From Lepisosteus oculatus (taxonomy: Eukaryota > Chordata > Actinopteri > Semionotiformes > Lepisosteidae): a DNA stretch of 64,000 nucleotides. Below the pieces are notes generated by a model that did not search any database, was not told the origin of the DNA, and was given only the letters and a program-made list of their open reading frames with translations. The translations under genes were made by a program, and so were the position numbers. Below, in pieces: positions 1 through 12,723 of this stretch (position 1 is its first letter; the number at the start of each line of letters is the position of its first letter). The DNA lies in assembly GCF_040954835.1 (NCBI RefSeq), contig NC_090711.1, positions 15,185,001 to 15,249,000 of the forward strand, given 5' to 3'.

Positions 1-110
1 AGGTTCTCCCCACCGTGCAAAATCTATTCACCTTCTTTGGTAATAGAGGGGCCATAGGGAAGTCTTCATCCAGCAGTGGAAAAGAAGTAATGATAGTGAT
101 CTATTATTCC

Positions 111-800
111 TCCATCCATTTTCTAACTTCTTTATCCAACACAGGGTCACAGGGTAGCTGGAACCTATCCTGGCAATCAATAGGAGTGAGGCAGGATACA
201 CCCTGGATGGGACACCAGTCCAACACCGGGAACAAAGAGACTCAAACATGCACACACTCAACCCAGGTCCAGCTTTCTGTCATGGGTGTCGGAAAGGACA
301 TGCCATCGAATGACAAAGAGACCAATAGAGACCCTATGCGTAGCGGCAACAGGGGCAACACAGTGGTTAGCCCCGGCTCACAGGGTCAGACGATGTTGGA
401 TAGAAACCTACGTACTCAGGCCGCAGAAGAGACAACCAGGTGCTAGGCGGTTCTCAAGACATCCGAACCCTCAATGCTGAGCAAAGAGCAAAGGGAGACC
501 CGGAAATATATAGCCCCACACAAAGACACACCAGAAGGACAAAAAAAACACAGGAAAACTAGGAAGAGGACAGAGAAGGTGCGCCCTCTAGATGTAGACA
601 ACGTGACACTTTCCCAGCAGCCAATTAACCTACCAGTATGTCTTTAGACTAGAGATGGAAACCAGAGCACCCAGAAGAAACCCATGTGATCAGGGAGAGA
701 ACATATAAACTCCATCCCACATCACCCCACATCCAGAATTGAACCAAGAGCCCCAGTGCTTTAAGGCAACAGTGCTAACCACTGTGCAGTATTGTGTTGT
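111..800 (-). repeat. tRNA-derived SINE, split by a solo LTR
   Basis: Minus-strand copy of a SINE that recurs across this window. Read on the minus strand it starts near 800 with a tRNA-like head (TTAGCACTG-type A box, then a degenerate B box) and runs through the conserved body about cropped margins of the type 'tggtaggttaattggctg'. It ends near 111 with 'aatggatgga'. The copy is interrupted at 278-608 by an LTR, so the SINE is older. The edges are approximate. Confidence 0.75.
278..608 (-). mobile_element. Solo LTR (Ty3/gypsy-like) inserted in a SINE
   Basis: A 331-bp block begins TGTCA and ends TGACA, the usual TG...CA inverted termini of an LTR. It is flanked on both sides by the same 5 bp, CTTTC (273-277 and 609-613). 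Read on the minus strand it contains 'ctatatatt', a plausible TATA box, and it starts TGTCACG followed by AGAGGGCGC, as does the LTR at 4602-5166. No internal retroelement sequence accompanies it, so it is a solo LTR left by LTR-LTR recombination. Assignment to Ty3/gypsy rests on this remembered terminal pattern and is inference. Confidence 0.8.
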
Positions 801-3800
801 ATTATTTTATACACTGGAGAACAGCAGGACAAAAGAAGTCTGAATGCTGAAACCCTCCTGGGTATTTGTTATTCTAAAATTCTGATATTCTGATTATTGT
901 TTAATCATGAAAAAATAGACACAAGCTTATTAAAGTAATCATGCAATTATATGTAATTATATATCAAATAGTAACTATAATTTATTTCAAGACCTATGTA
1001 ATTTATAATATATTTGTCACATCATTTCAGGTTTTATTGTCAATTTTGTGGGTTTAAACAGAATTTAATTTAGCACTTGCATATGTGGGTAAAAACTTTA
1101 AATCCAAATTACAATAAAAACATTTCCGGAAAAGTCATTTTGGATATGTACTGGCAGCATGGAAGAACATACCTCAAATGAAAAAAAAAAAACTACTCTT
1201 TACATAAGGATCTGCCAAGTCAGTAACTCACCAAGTTTCCATTACCAATTAAAAATTAATTATGTTAATTATGTACATATTTTACTATCATCAAAATATC
1301 TTCAAGAACTTGGGTAATTGATAAAAAAAGCTCTTTGATTTTTATTTTTGCATTTGGAAAAAATAAACATATGATGCAAAAATAAATTTTGCATCATATG
1401 TTCTTACTGTCCTGAGAATTCACACAGGTGTTATACTGCTCAGGTGAGTTTGCAAACCTGTGATTAGAACAGAGAAAGACAAGTTTAGACAGTGTGCACT
1501 GCCTTGGATACAAAGACAAACTCCCCATGGCATGAAGGGTGTGTGGATAGGTGTCGTAAGATTTTTTCAAATTTCAAATACATTTAGAGCAGGTGACAGG
1601 AGGGGCTGCCAACACCCACCCTAGGTGAAACTTATTCACCCTATTATTCATACTTTCTGTATACAGGCAGAAGAAGATAAGAAGATATACTATTCTGTTG
1701 CATTTAATACATTTTGGCCTAGGAACTGTGGCTTAAATTGTCAGGATTTATAATTCAATATTATGAGCCCTTACATTGGCAATAAAAGGGCTTCGAGGTG
1801 GGTACTCAATTTGGATCAGCAAATTTTTAATGGATCTGAAGGAAATAAGTAACCCAACGCACATTATGCAATCACATGGGTTTGATGTTTTCGAGATCTT
1901 TCTTAATCAGGCTGTTTCCAGAATGGAACCCAGATTGGTATTTATTCCAATGGGCAGCTGTGCACAGCTCTACAGACTGTACAGATGTGATGGCACAGAA
2001 GGTCACACACCCCATTATGTTGAACATAACTGCAAGCTTGCGCATGCAAAGATGACCACACCACATTCCTGGGAATTGCATCATATTGAAACAGTATGTT
2101 ATACCCAACACACCCCAAAGGATACTTTTCATTCAAAAATCTTTGAATCACAAAGAACATTATAGGCTTTTCAATCTTAAATTCTTAAGTTGTTAAGAAT
2201 GGAATGTAAGTTTGTACATTTTGTCTCTTGCATAAACTTGATTTGGCATCTTAATATACTGTTTTAGCAGTATCAGCAATAAAGCAATAAAAAAAGAACT
2301 GAGCCAAGATGAATATCTTGCCATAGATAGGCATGATCATGTGCAGGTAAAATTTGATTGTCATCAAAACGGGATCAAAACGGGATTGTCATCCTAAGCA
2401 GTGGGAATGGTTACAGACATTAATAGTAAAATATTGCTAGTTTCCCTGAGGTGGGCTGCATTAATACTGTAGCTTGAAAAGCCTTGCAAATCTTGATGCT
2501 AAGAATGGGAAAAGAGATAAAACAAAAGAATGAGTTTAAGTCAAAACCTGGACCTTGCCAGCCTATTGTAATTTACAGACCCAGTACTTGATGGTGCTGT
2601 TCCATTGGATATAAATTTAAGTAAATTATAAATTCACAGAAGAACTAAAAGGAGCCACTTAGTACTGAATTTTTAGTTTACAGTCAGCAAAAGTGTCTGA
2701 GTTTGATTCAAGCTGAATCTGACTCCATTTGAGATATCACAACAATTGGACAAAATATGGAAGTATTGGGGAGCTCGTGGTTAGGATAGGTTGGAACCTA
2801 AGAGTGTAAACTATGGAATAAACATGTGTTCCTGTTTTATACTAAGAATGGCCATGTTTACCAGTCCACATTTTGTTGTCTGTTGTTCTCTTAATGACAT
2901 TAAGAATTAATAATGAAAATACTGTAACTGCAGTAATGCCTTAGAAATGTGAATGCAATAGGTTCATTGAGCCTGGTAACAAACACCATATTTACACATT
3001 GTCCAGGCATCTGCTCCACATTTGTTAGTCGATAATGCATGTATCACAGGTGTCACAAAAATTGACATGCAAGGTTTATTGTAAATAAATGTCTTTAAAA
3101 ATTAATGGAAAGCTTAATAAAATTATTCGTAAGACAAGGGAAACTGGGTTTATGCTTAACCTTCAGTTAAATGAAAGGATCATATTCAGCACTTACATTC
3201 TGGATAACAAAGCTGTAAAGCTTTCTGAGCAGTAATGGTCATGTAGTATTACATCAATTTTCAGTTAAAAGATTTGTTGAAGTGCAGATCTGAAGGATTT
3301 GATGTATTCCTCTACTCTTGAGGTGTTTAGAAAACTGGGGCTCTAATATTGCTCTTTAATAGAGGCTCTTTGACAGAAACACTAGAGGGTGTGGCATACC
3401 GCTAGAACACCAAATAAATATAGGACTACTTGGTGGTTGGGTGGTTCGCTTAAAGCAGCACACAATGAATAAGAACCTCGCAAATTCAGTCAGGTCACCC
3501 ACAGTAAAAAATTAGACTTGAATTGGATTGACACAGACAATTCTGCAGAAAAATACTTTAAATTAGTTTTTTTAGTTCATATTTCTACCTCCCAGGCATA
3601 TCCAATGTGTCCATTACCCAGTGGTCACTTGTGGAAAACCAATTAAATTTTCACTAGAACATAAGATTGTCAGTGTATACTAAATGTATTCCCAGATGGT
3701 TCACCAGTTAAGATTCCAAGGTTTCACCCAATAGGCAGAGATTCAATTCTTGGTGTTCAAACAAAACTTTCAGGCTAGATAGAGTGAATTTCCTCCACTT

Positions 3801-4601
3801 GTTTGTAACCATACTTACTAATTTGTGAGTTAGCTACAGTTACAAGGCAGAAACACTGCCTTTGGCTTTCATATCTTTTGACTACTGTTTGGAAAGTAGG
3901 TTCATGCTGCATGTGTCACATTATTACATTGTAAATATGAAGTATATCCACCTGCACTGGTGGAACACGTATTGCTAATACAGTTTTCTTGAAGGGCGAG
4001 TTGAAAGTCAGTCAGAAAATAAAACATGGAACAAGTGAATGAAGCAAGCAAAAAACAGACTTTTGCAAAATCTCAGTATAAAGAGAAACTGAAAGTCCCT
4101 TTGAATTTCTGAAAGAGCTACAGTATGAGTGTCGTTTTATTAAATGCTATACAGTATATACTCTAAGGTGGGTGTGACTTACAGAGAATGAGGAGTATTG
4201 ATGCACAGCCTGTAGTCACTGCCGGAAGAGCTCCCTGTCACTGCACCACAATCACGTCATCTCAAGAACTAGAAAAACTGTAGCATCTGTTGCCTTCAGC
4301 TAAAGGTGTGCTCTGTTCTAGTTGCATCATTTGTATTAATTCCTGGGAAGAATACATTAACTGTTTAGGCAGATGACGTAAGTGACTCACTTTGATTTTC
4401 AAGTGCAGTGTACAATACATTCCATGGTGGGGTACAAATACTAAATTATTCATTTTAATATGAAATTAAATTAACTGTGCTAAATAACAAAAATATTAAT
4501 TATCAAAGGAAGGAGGACAATATGAAAACAATTCAAAGGACCTGAATATCTCTTATATCTCTTCTCTTTTCATTTGCAGATTTCAGCTTTTCACACCTCT
4601 C
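801..4601. other. AT-rich intergenic stretch, no gene recognised
   Basis: No open frame here resembles a known protein and no clear transposon ends are visible. The longest frame, 1776-2165 on the plus strand, has no recognisable domain. A perfect inverted repeat at 1366-1402 is listed separately. Confidence 0.6.
1366..1402. repeat. Perfect 16-bp inverted repeat with 5-nt loop
   Basis: The arms at 1366-1381 (AACATATGATGCAAAA) and 1387-1402 are exact reverse complements around the loop ATAAA. Nothing links it to a gene. It may be chance in AT-rich DNA or the core of an old palindromic repeat. Confidence 0.7.
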
Positions 4602-5166
4602 TGTTATGGACACGGACTGGGTCAGGTCTTGTAGTAGACCCTATGCAATGCGGTAAGAGCTGGAGAAAACAGGAGGTGTGGTAAAAGAAAACATACAGGG
4701 GCTTAATAGTGCACAAAATAATAGTGACAGTCCGTGAGATAGTGAACAGGGGAGACAAAGAATGGCATCCAGATCCAAACAGGTCCAAAGGCAGGTCAGG
4801 GCACAGTCCGGGAGTCCAGGGCAAGTAATCCATCCTGGGACTCGACAAGGTTAAAATCCCCGGGAAGGGGGAAAACACGAACAGACAAAACATGGAGGTC
4901 CAAGGGTGACGTGGTAAGATCCTCCAGACCACGGGCTCAGGAAGCAGGTGTCGGGGATGAGGCCTATGCCCTCAGGAGACGGATGTAGGGTATCCTGGTG
5001 TTAGATGGGCCTCATGACGTCTTTACTCTAATGATAAGCCCAGAGGACTGGAGGAGCTAGTCTTTAAATAATACAGCTAAGAGGATACACCTGGGGAGCT
5101 TAACAATCACAAGGACAATAACGGGAGCAGTGGAGCGCCCTCTAGGGAGGGATGTCGGACGTGACA
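4602..5166 (-). mobile_element. Solo LTR (Ty3/gypsy-like), second copy type
   Basis: A 565-bp block with TGTTA...GTGACA ends, flanked by perfect 5-bp repeats CTCTC (4597-4601 and 5167-5171). On the minus strand it starts TGTCACGTC and then AGAGGGCGC, matching the start of the 278-608 LTR, but the bodies differ in length and sequence. It is therefore a related subfamily and not a duplicate. No gag or pol sequence is attached. Confidence 0.8.
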
Positions 5167-5307
5167 CTCTCCTGTTGTCCCTGAGTTTGGACACTTATTC
5201 TCACCTGCTTTATCTCCATTTGCTCCATGCTCCCTTCCCTATCTTGACTACTCTGTCTTTTATTCTCCTATGCCTTGTTTATCTGTTACTTTCCCTCTCT
5301 ACCTCAC

Positions 5308-5372
5308 ACCTGAAGAAGGCTCCACAGCTGAAATGTTGTGTTTCTTTCCTTTACCTTTCAGCATGGAATGAG
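5308..5372 (+). repeat. Single arm of the hairpin repeat family
   Basis: One arm only: 'cctgaagaaggctccacag', then an A/T-rich stretch and 'cagcatggaatga'. It matches one arm of the inverted copies at 36785-36946, 38062-38274 and 60740-60981. It is diverged (GCTGAAATG in place of GCCGAAACG), so it is an old copy. Confidence 0.7.
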
Positions 5373-5559
5373 ATCTTTTCGATACGCAGAACAGACTGTG
5401 CCTCCAAACAGAGCAAGGGCAAGGAGGAAATAAGTTAGGGAAGCCACAGTGAGGCCAACAGCAACTTTGAATTAGTTACAGATATCTGTGGAAGAGATGG
5501 GATAAATTTCTATGGGTCCACAGTATGGCAATCACAAGCTTCTGTAAATACAAAAACAA

Positions 5560-5930
5560 AAACAAATCCTAAATGACATAGCAAAAGGCTTTGTAGTCAG
5601 TACAAATGTATGACCTAAAATAGTGCATCACTCAATCAACACCATTCCTACTGTCAAGCATAGTGGTGGCAGCACTGTTATAGTATTATGTTATAGTATT
5701 GCTTCTCATCACTTGGAACTGGGAAGCTTGTTAAGACTGAGGTGAACATAGAAGAAGTAAAGTACTGGCAACTCTTGGAGGGGAAAACTTGCTTCAGATC
5801 TACAACAGGACATAAATTCATCCTTTGTGCAGAAGAATGTCCAATGTACAAAAATTGGTGTGGATTAAGAATTAAAATGTCTTTGAGAGGCCCAGTTAAA
5901 GTCTTAATGACAAGACTTGTAAACTGATGT
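5560..5930 (+). pseudogene. Tc1/mariner transposase remnant
   Basis: Around 5630-5760 the plus strand reads like the middle of a Tc1 transposase: the 'HTIPTVKHGGGS'-type segment followed by the region that normally encodes MVWGCFS and GxLxxI. It is degraded beyond any useful open frame. No inverted repeats were found, so the edges are approximate. Confidence 0.6.
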
Positions 5931-7688
5931 TCATAACGTTATGCTTGGGTTAGCCAGAGCTCACCAAAGCCAACGGCTTATAAAGACTCCCTGTATCCTA
6001 AGCAGTGGGAATGTTAGCTGTGCAGGGGTCTCAAAGTCAGTTCCTGGAGGGCCCAGTGCCTTCTGCTGTATGTTCCACCCGAGCTCTCCGTTACATAGAC
6101 CCTCTAATTAAATTACCCACAGAGCTGTAGCATTTCTGTCCTAGCTCAGAAGCCTTTTACAAGTAACTGTAAATTTAATGAACAGAACATTGTGAGTACT
6201 GAGCTGTGAAAGACTTTATGAAAAATCCTATGTATGTCTAAGAAAAGAATTAGGGTAATTGTTTAATTGGCTGTTCAGGGAAGAACAAAACCAAAATGAT
6301 ACTGGAATTCCTGCAGTTGGGCTGAGAAACCTGATGTTACTGACTACAGTTGTGTGTTTTGTTTTTCTCATAGTTTGTTTTGCTGTGATAGAAGATTATC
6401 ACCTTTTCTGTGCCTCGACACCTTCTTTTTCATACACTGATAACTCAGTACCTCTTGTTCACAAAAAGGCACTTTTCCCATCCTACTATACCCACCTTGA
6501 CAGGGCTATTTATTTGCCCTTTATTGTAGTATGTGTGATTGCAGGACTGTAATTAAACTGAATATCAATTAGTATCTACACAACAAGCGAGAGCTTAAAA
6601 AGCTCCACATCCAGTGTAAAAGGCACATTTAAACATTTCAGGCTGTGGTTTAATTAACCACGATCAACTACTCTCAACTAGTATAGCTACCCTTACATTT
6701 TCATTTATTCTGAATAAACCAACCAACAGACTGAACTTCGACTGTAACTCGAACTAAGGTGAATAGAAAACCAGGAGTAAGAGACTCAGACTGGATATAA
6801 CTCCTTCTGCCAATTCTTTTCATCTTAAGCCACTGTAACACATACATCACATGAAGATTCCATGTGCTCAAGGCATCCAATCACTGGTTGTACAATCAGT
6901 GACTACAGGTATGTGCTATGAGCTACTAGCGGTACAAAACCTCAACATACAGTACAGTAGTCTTTGAATAGTGCATCAGCGCCCTCCAGTGGTAGATCCC
7001 TTGTTACTGCATCTTGTGTGGGTCTATGTGCCACAGCGCCACAGATCTGGCAACTGGATCTGGCAGTTACCTTTGTGGCTTTAGAGTTGTGTGAAGAATG
7101 CATCTGAAATAAAGGCCTTACCTACAGACAATGGATAATCTAGTGTATATGCAAATGTTTAATGAGCTGATCATAACTCTGCGAAACAGTCTGAAATATT
7201 TCAATTGCAATAACTACTTGAATCAATATTAATGCATCAAAAACGGTTCTGGCTTGCTTTCAGAGGACTAGTGATTATAAAATATAAGACAAAACTACAA
7301 ATGAGAGGCCATTCTAGCTTTCTAAAATCTTAATAACTAATTGAGCTCTTCAAGCAATGTATTGAAAGAAGCCAGGGTATCATCTTTGACAAAACAGCTT
7401 GGTATCACCCATTTTCAAGTGGAGAAGTTAAAAATTACCAGTGCATTGACTTAATTTCTATATTTTTTATTATCTTAGTACTTTGTTTACTTTTTATTGA
7501 TTCCTTATAAGTTTCTAGAAAGAAAAAAATAAGGAGTTTTCACAATTTCCCTTCAATAAGGTGTTTCTTTTACTATTTTCATCCTATTTATAGTACTTGC
7601 AACAGTGGATGCCTACATTAAATATCATCTGCCCAGTATTAACTCAGGTTTGGACTTTTTTTTAATCCCTTTGTTTTGGGTCAATATC
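5931..7688. other. Intergenic stretch with a faint dispersed repeat
   Basis: No gene recognised. From about 6022 the sequence 'caggggtctcaaagtcag' followed by 'ttcctggagggccc' resembles the start of a common fish non-autonomous DNA element. A weaker relative begins near 28522. The 97-codon frame at 6259-6552 starts on TTG and has no domain. Confidence 0.5.
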
Positions 7689-8268
7689 ATAGCCAGCAGC
7701 CGTATCACCCTGCAACTCACAACTGGCAATCCACTGAAATTAAGCAGGTGTGAGCCTGGTCAGCACCTGGATGGGAGACCTCCTGGGAAAAACTAAGGTT
7801 GCTGCTGGTAGAGGTGTTAATGGGGCCATCAGGGGGTGCTCACCCTGTGGTCCACGTGGGTCCTAATAACCCAGTATAGTGATGGGGACACTATACTGTA
7901 AACAGGTGCCGTCCTTCGGATGAGATGTAAAACTGATGTCCTGACTCTCTGTGGTCATTAACAATTCCAGGGTGTTTCTTGAAAAAATAGGGGTGTAACC
8001 ACAGCGTCCTGGCCAAATTTCCCCATTGGCCTTTACCAATCATGGCCTCCTAATAATCCCCATCTATGAATTGGCTTCATTACTCTGCTCTCCTCCCCAC
8101 TGATAGCTGATGTGTGGTGAGCGTTCTGGTGCACTATGGCTGCCGTCGCATCATCCAGGTGGATGTTGCACATTGGTGGTGGTGGTGGAGGGGAGTCCCC
8201 ATTACCTGTAAAGCGCTTTGAGTGGAGTGTCCAGATGATTATTATTATTCATTATTATTATTATTATA
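7689..8268 (+). repeat. 5S rRNA-derived SINE, full length
   Basis: The head at 7689-7800 closely follows vertebrate 5S rRNA: 'gccgtatcaccctg', 'aagcaggtgtgagcctggtc', then 'tggatgggagacc' and 'cctggga', which is the internal Pol III promoter region. A long central body follows. The tail 'gtaaagcgctttgagtgg' and (ATT)n is the L2-type tail used by SINE3-like elements to borrow LINE machinery. Further copies lie at 16052, 18769, 20711, 30543, 38640 and 55980. Confidence 0.85.
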
Positions 8269-8486
8269 ATCTACAGCAGAATCAATGTAATGGAATTGCA
8301 AATATTCCCTCATCACAAAACTGTGAAAACTTCCTGTCCTCACCTTTTCATGCTCTACCCTGGGGTGCCGAACCAATTGGCTAATTCACGTCACATGAAA
8401 AAAGCTTGTACGTTTGGGAAAACTGAAAACCACATCATATCATAAGACAGAACAGTAGTGTAGCCATTAATATGTGTATTCAGTTC

Positions 8487-8706
8487 TGTCCATCTACTTT
8501 CTAACTGTTTAATCCAATTCAGGGCTGCAGGTCAGCTGGAGCCAAACACTACTAGTTGGACTGAGAGGAAACTAGAACACCTGGAAGGAACCTACATGAA
8601 CACAGGAAGAACATCTGAACTCCACACAGATAGCACCCAAGGAATCAAACCCAGGGTTCCAGCACTGTAAGGCAGCAATGTTAACCACTGCGCCACAGTG
8701 ATGCCC
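8487..8706 (-). repeat. tRNA-derived SINE, internally shortened
   Basis: Minus-strand copy of the SINE seen at 111-800. The head (TGGCGCAGTGGTTAAC on the minus strand) lies near 8700. The B-box-like GGGTTTGATTCC, the 'tgtgtggagtt' block and the 'agaaagtagatgg' tail follow. The middle is missing. Confidence 0.75.
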
Positions 8707-9204
8707 TAGTTGATTTCAATTTCACGGATACAATTGTAATTGGGGAAAACTTTGCAAAATATCTAGGGAAAGGAACAGCTCATTGCCATTAGCAGCAGAG
8801 CAAGATAAAACATAAAAAATAGAAATTAAATCTGATATTCTCTACTTTAACCTCATATTCATCTTTTCATCTGAAATACAAATGACTATAGTACATAGCA
8901 AAAATGAAAAATCTAACGTCACTGTCTCGATACTAATGTTCATCACTACATTTTTTGGGGTTAGACTTGTAGTTCATTATAGTCTCTTTACGTGTGTACT
9001 GTTCTTTCATGTGTCTTTAAAGTGCTTTCTTTTTCCTTATATATTTTTCATATTTGATTTATTAAACTCCCTTAGGCCCCAATTGCTTTCTAGCATCTGA
9101 TTCACTTGCTCATGTGAAGAATCTGTTCAGTGCTACAGGGCAGAACTTTCTTATTCTTAGCCATCCATTCAATAGCCATGTTTAGCCTATCCCATTCTAC
9201 TTCT

Positions 9205-9530
9205 CTTCCATTCATCCTTTTTCCAACTGTTATCCAATACTGGGTAGTGGGGGAGCCAGAACATATTCTGACAAGCAACGGGCTCAAGGCGGGGTACACA
9301 TTGAACAGGACACCCGTCCATCATAGAGCACACACAGACACAAACATGCAGTCACACCAAGGCCAGTTAACGTACCACCATGTCTTTGAACTGCAGGAGG
9401 AAACTGGAGCACCCAGAGGAAACCCACATGAAAGTGTGGAGAACAAACAATATCCGTGCAGAGAGCACCCAAGTAAAAACCTAGGGTCCCCATGCTGCAG
9501 GCAGCAGTGCTAGCCACTGTGGCACAGTGT
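9205..9530 (-). repeat. tRNA-derived SINE
   Basis: Near-complete minus-strand copy. It shows the tRNA-like head near 9528, a 'gggtgctccagtttcctcc' block, 'gacatggtggtacg' and the 'gtgtatgtgccctatgatgg'-type segment in diverged form. Confidence 0.75.
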
Positions 9531-12500
9531 TAACCTATTTGTATTTAATTTGATGGATTTTTTTTCCAAGTTCTCTGGGATGATTGAAGATGATGACAAA
9601 GCTGAATGTCAACGATCTGACCTGATGGTGTTTCAGTGGATGGTTGCTAAGGATTCAAAATTTTGAATTTTTCTTTTGATACTGCTTTGTTTACATTTTC
9701 CTTGTAGAGTTTCTTTGAATTGTTTCTGTTGTAGCTTAACTGTTCTCCAGTTTCTCAGAAGATTCTTTACCTGATCCAATCAGATCAGATCATTTTTCAA
9801 TGACTCCATTGTGACTGTACCAAGGGCACTTGCTGTAGAAATGTTTCCAGTGGCGGGGACTGCTGGCTTGTCCTCCCATGTCCTCATAGCTGGTACTGTT
9901 TTTTGGTTAGTTAGCTTTACAGAGCTTGTCCTCAGCCTCATGTTATGCATAAGAATGAACAATTAGTTGTATGAACACAGGAGTCCTGAGAAAACCTGTC
10001 CTGCTTTCCACTGTGTTTAAATTTATTTCACATGGAAAGTGTGCTGTTAATGGCAATGTCATTTGTTGCAATATGAGAAAAAAGAACTAGGTCTTCCATC
10101 TCCTAGAAGCCTGTCTGTTCTTTGGATGATGCCATCCACTTTGGCTCTGTAGGTTATTCAAGTCCCTTGATAAACATCTCACTTGTAGTGTCCCTGATCA
10201 TAATGGCTAAAAACTACAATAAATGTTGACTTTGAGGCTTAAAAGTCATACAAATCATTCCTGTCTGTAAAAACACTTAATTTCCAACTTTAAAAAGATT
10301 ATTTTATGAGCTGTGGGGTGGAGTCTGTGCTCTTTCAGGTGGGCCAGGTCTTGGGAAACAAACAAAAGTTAGACGATACAAAACAAGGTTTAATTTACAG
10401 TGCAGGAGCTAGTACACAAACCAAAGTCTAGCTCTAACTAGACTTATCCATTTTCCTCTCTAAAAACCAGCTGATTACTGAGTGCTGAACACAGAGTCCA
10501 AACCCGTTATTTCGGGCCCACGCTTTCCACACCATCTGTCTCCTGAGCACCGTCTACCGTGTCTTTCAGAAGAGGACGTGCTTCCTTATCACATACTGTA
10601 ACTGCCAGCTCTCCTAGGAAGCCTTCACTCCTGTACCATCACAGACTTGGCCACTGTTACAAACCCAGGCTCAGGGTGCCGGAGAGGAGAATAATGGACT
10701 GCATGAACTTGCACAGCTGCCTGGTGCTTCTGAGGCAGGACGGATGTAGCAGGACGGTACTGTTGTCATTATCATAATAAGCCTCCTTTCAAAAAGAACA
10801 AACATTATTGTCGTGGAGCTTAATTAATTTGCATTAGTATGCTTTTCCTACTGTGGCAGTGGAACACACCTCCCACTGCACTCCCCACTCCGCGGCGTGT
10901 GGGAATGTGCAGCTACCAAACCGGAGGTTAATCAGGGCTGCGCCCATAGACCGTGTTCAGCTTTGAACCGAATGTGTTTCCAAGCCGGCTACACAAAAAT
11001 TGCGCTGATCTAAAAGACGCTCTATTCTCCTCGTTCAAAAAGGATTCTCTCCAATACCAGAGAACAGAAACCTCCGCAGACAACTTACACACCGGCATAC
11101 CTCACAGAAATAACAAGTGCTCTGCCGGTACTCAGGCACGATCACACAACTTAAAACTTTTCCTTCTTTCGCCACCGATGCCACTTCTTCTCATATTACT
11201 TCATGCTTTCTTGATCTCAGTGCCAATCCAGTAACACCTACATGCAAAACAATAAAAGTAAATTATTCTATTTGTTTTTAACTTTCAATTTTTTTTTTTC
11301 CTAAGATGCGTGGAACCATAATGACTCAATATTTCCGATTAAATTTCCTGCACTAGCTGGTGTACTAGCTGCAATTTCCCTCACGGGATCAATAAAGTAT
11401 CTACTGTATCTATCTAAATGATTTTCAGTAATAGGTATTTTCTAACTGTTAAATGAAAATATATATATATAAATGAAGCTGGCAACTTCTGAAAGTCTGG
11501 CTCCACTACAGCATAGTAATGGGAACATGCACAAAAGAAGACTGCACCCCAGTTTTGGTGCAAGTCACCAGACGTTACAAGTGTTTATTTCCAGTCTTTG
11601 GAAGATATCATCCTTGCAAGACTTCACGTGTTAGGAACATAAATAAGTTAAATAGCAGCTCAAATATCAGTCAGTTCTGATAGCAGCTGGAGTACAATGT
11701 AAACAAGTCTAATAATGAAACCTCCCATATGATCAGCAAGTAATGTATGGAGCACAATCACGTGGCATGTCTCATTTTCTGTGAGCAATGTGGTGATGAA
11801 GGAAATGGGAAGATGACCTACACGACATAAAACATGCGTACATTTTCAACTTCTACTCACAGCTAGAATAAATCGAAACCCCAAACACCAAATTCAGACT
11901 TTTCACCCTGAATTCTTGAGTTAGACAACCCTGCTGCTCGGTGAGATTTCCACTGATTTTTTTTTTCCAAAGGGATGTACACTCATTTTAAAGTGCATAT
12001 TTATAATCCAAACTTCAATCAAGTTAAAATTTTAATAGGCGAAATAATTAATACCAGCAATGACAAGTTAATACCAAAAACTAAAATTGATTGATTGTAT
12101 CTAATTATGCATTCAAGTTATTTTTTGCAGTTCCTGGAGACACACTCTTTGAAGGTGCCAATAAATACGGAGACTGTCCTTATCAATCAACTTACACTTT
12201 TCCAGCTACTGTAGATGTGCCTTTGCCCCAGACGGCCTAGAAAAGAATATTTCTGAAATATCCAAATTATCTTGTCCTCTAATCTGCATCAGGAACTTCA
12301 TGGTGCACTTACATTAGAAATCTTTTTGAAAAATAAAAAGGGTTAACACAGCAGCTTTTTTCTTCAAACTACCGGGAGTGTACCACTGTAAAAATAAACC
12401 TCCTTCTGGGTATGAAAGACCAGCCGCTCAGTTCTACACATACAATGCACATATATCAGCAGGGTGCACAATAAGATGAAGGTTGACGAAAAAAGACATG

Positions 12501-12723
12501 GTAAATTGCCAGCAGGTCTTCATAAATCACAGGTCAAGATGCCATATAACAGCATGGCAAAGTGAGAGATGAATGTCAGCAACAGCTCCGACAGCTGCAG
12601 TACCTCCTAGTCTGATCTCAGCAGGTGGGCCTGATTAGTACCTGGGAGAGGAGATTCAGAAGGGAAACCAGGTTGCTGCTGTCAGTAGTGTTGGTGAATC
12701 AGTAGGTGGCGCTCTTTCCTTGG
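9531..12723. other. Intergenic stretch, no gene recognised
   Basis: No exon of a known family was recognised. A locally CpG-richer patch at about 10,860-11,110 contains 'ccgcggcgtgtggg' and could be a promoter or merely an old repeat. Near 11,375 'gggatcaataaagtatcta' looks like a LINE 3' tail. A short (AT)n run lies near 11,460. Human synteny would put NECAB3 and ACTL10 beyond E2F1, but neither is seen here. Confidence 0.5.

Noticed and set aside
1776-2165. 129-codon plus-strand open frame
   Set aside because: No recognisable domain, no splice or promoter context, and composition like the surrounding AT-rich DNA. Chance is the simplest reading.
10953-11234. 93-codon frame in a CpG-richer patch
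   Set aside because: Considered as a first exon of a neighbouring gene, but no homology, no clear donor site and no follow-up exon were seen.
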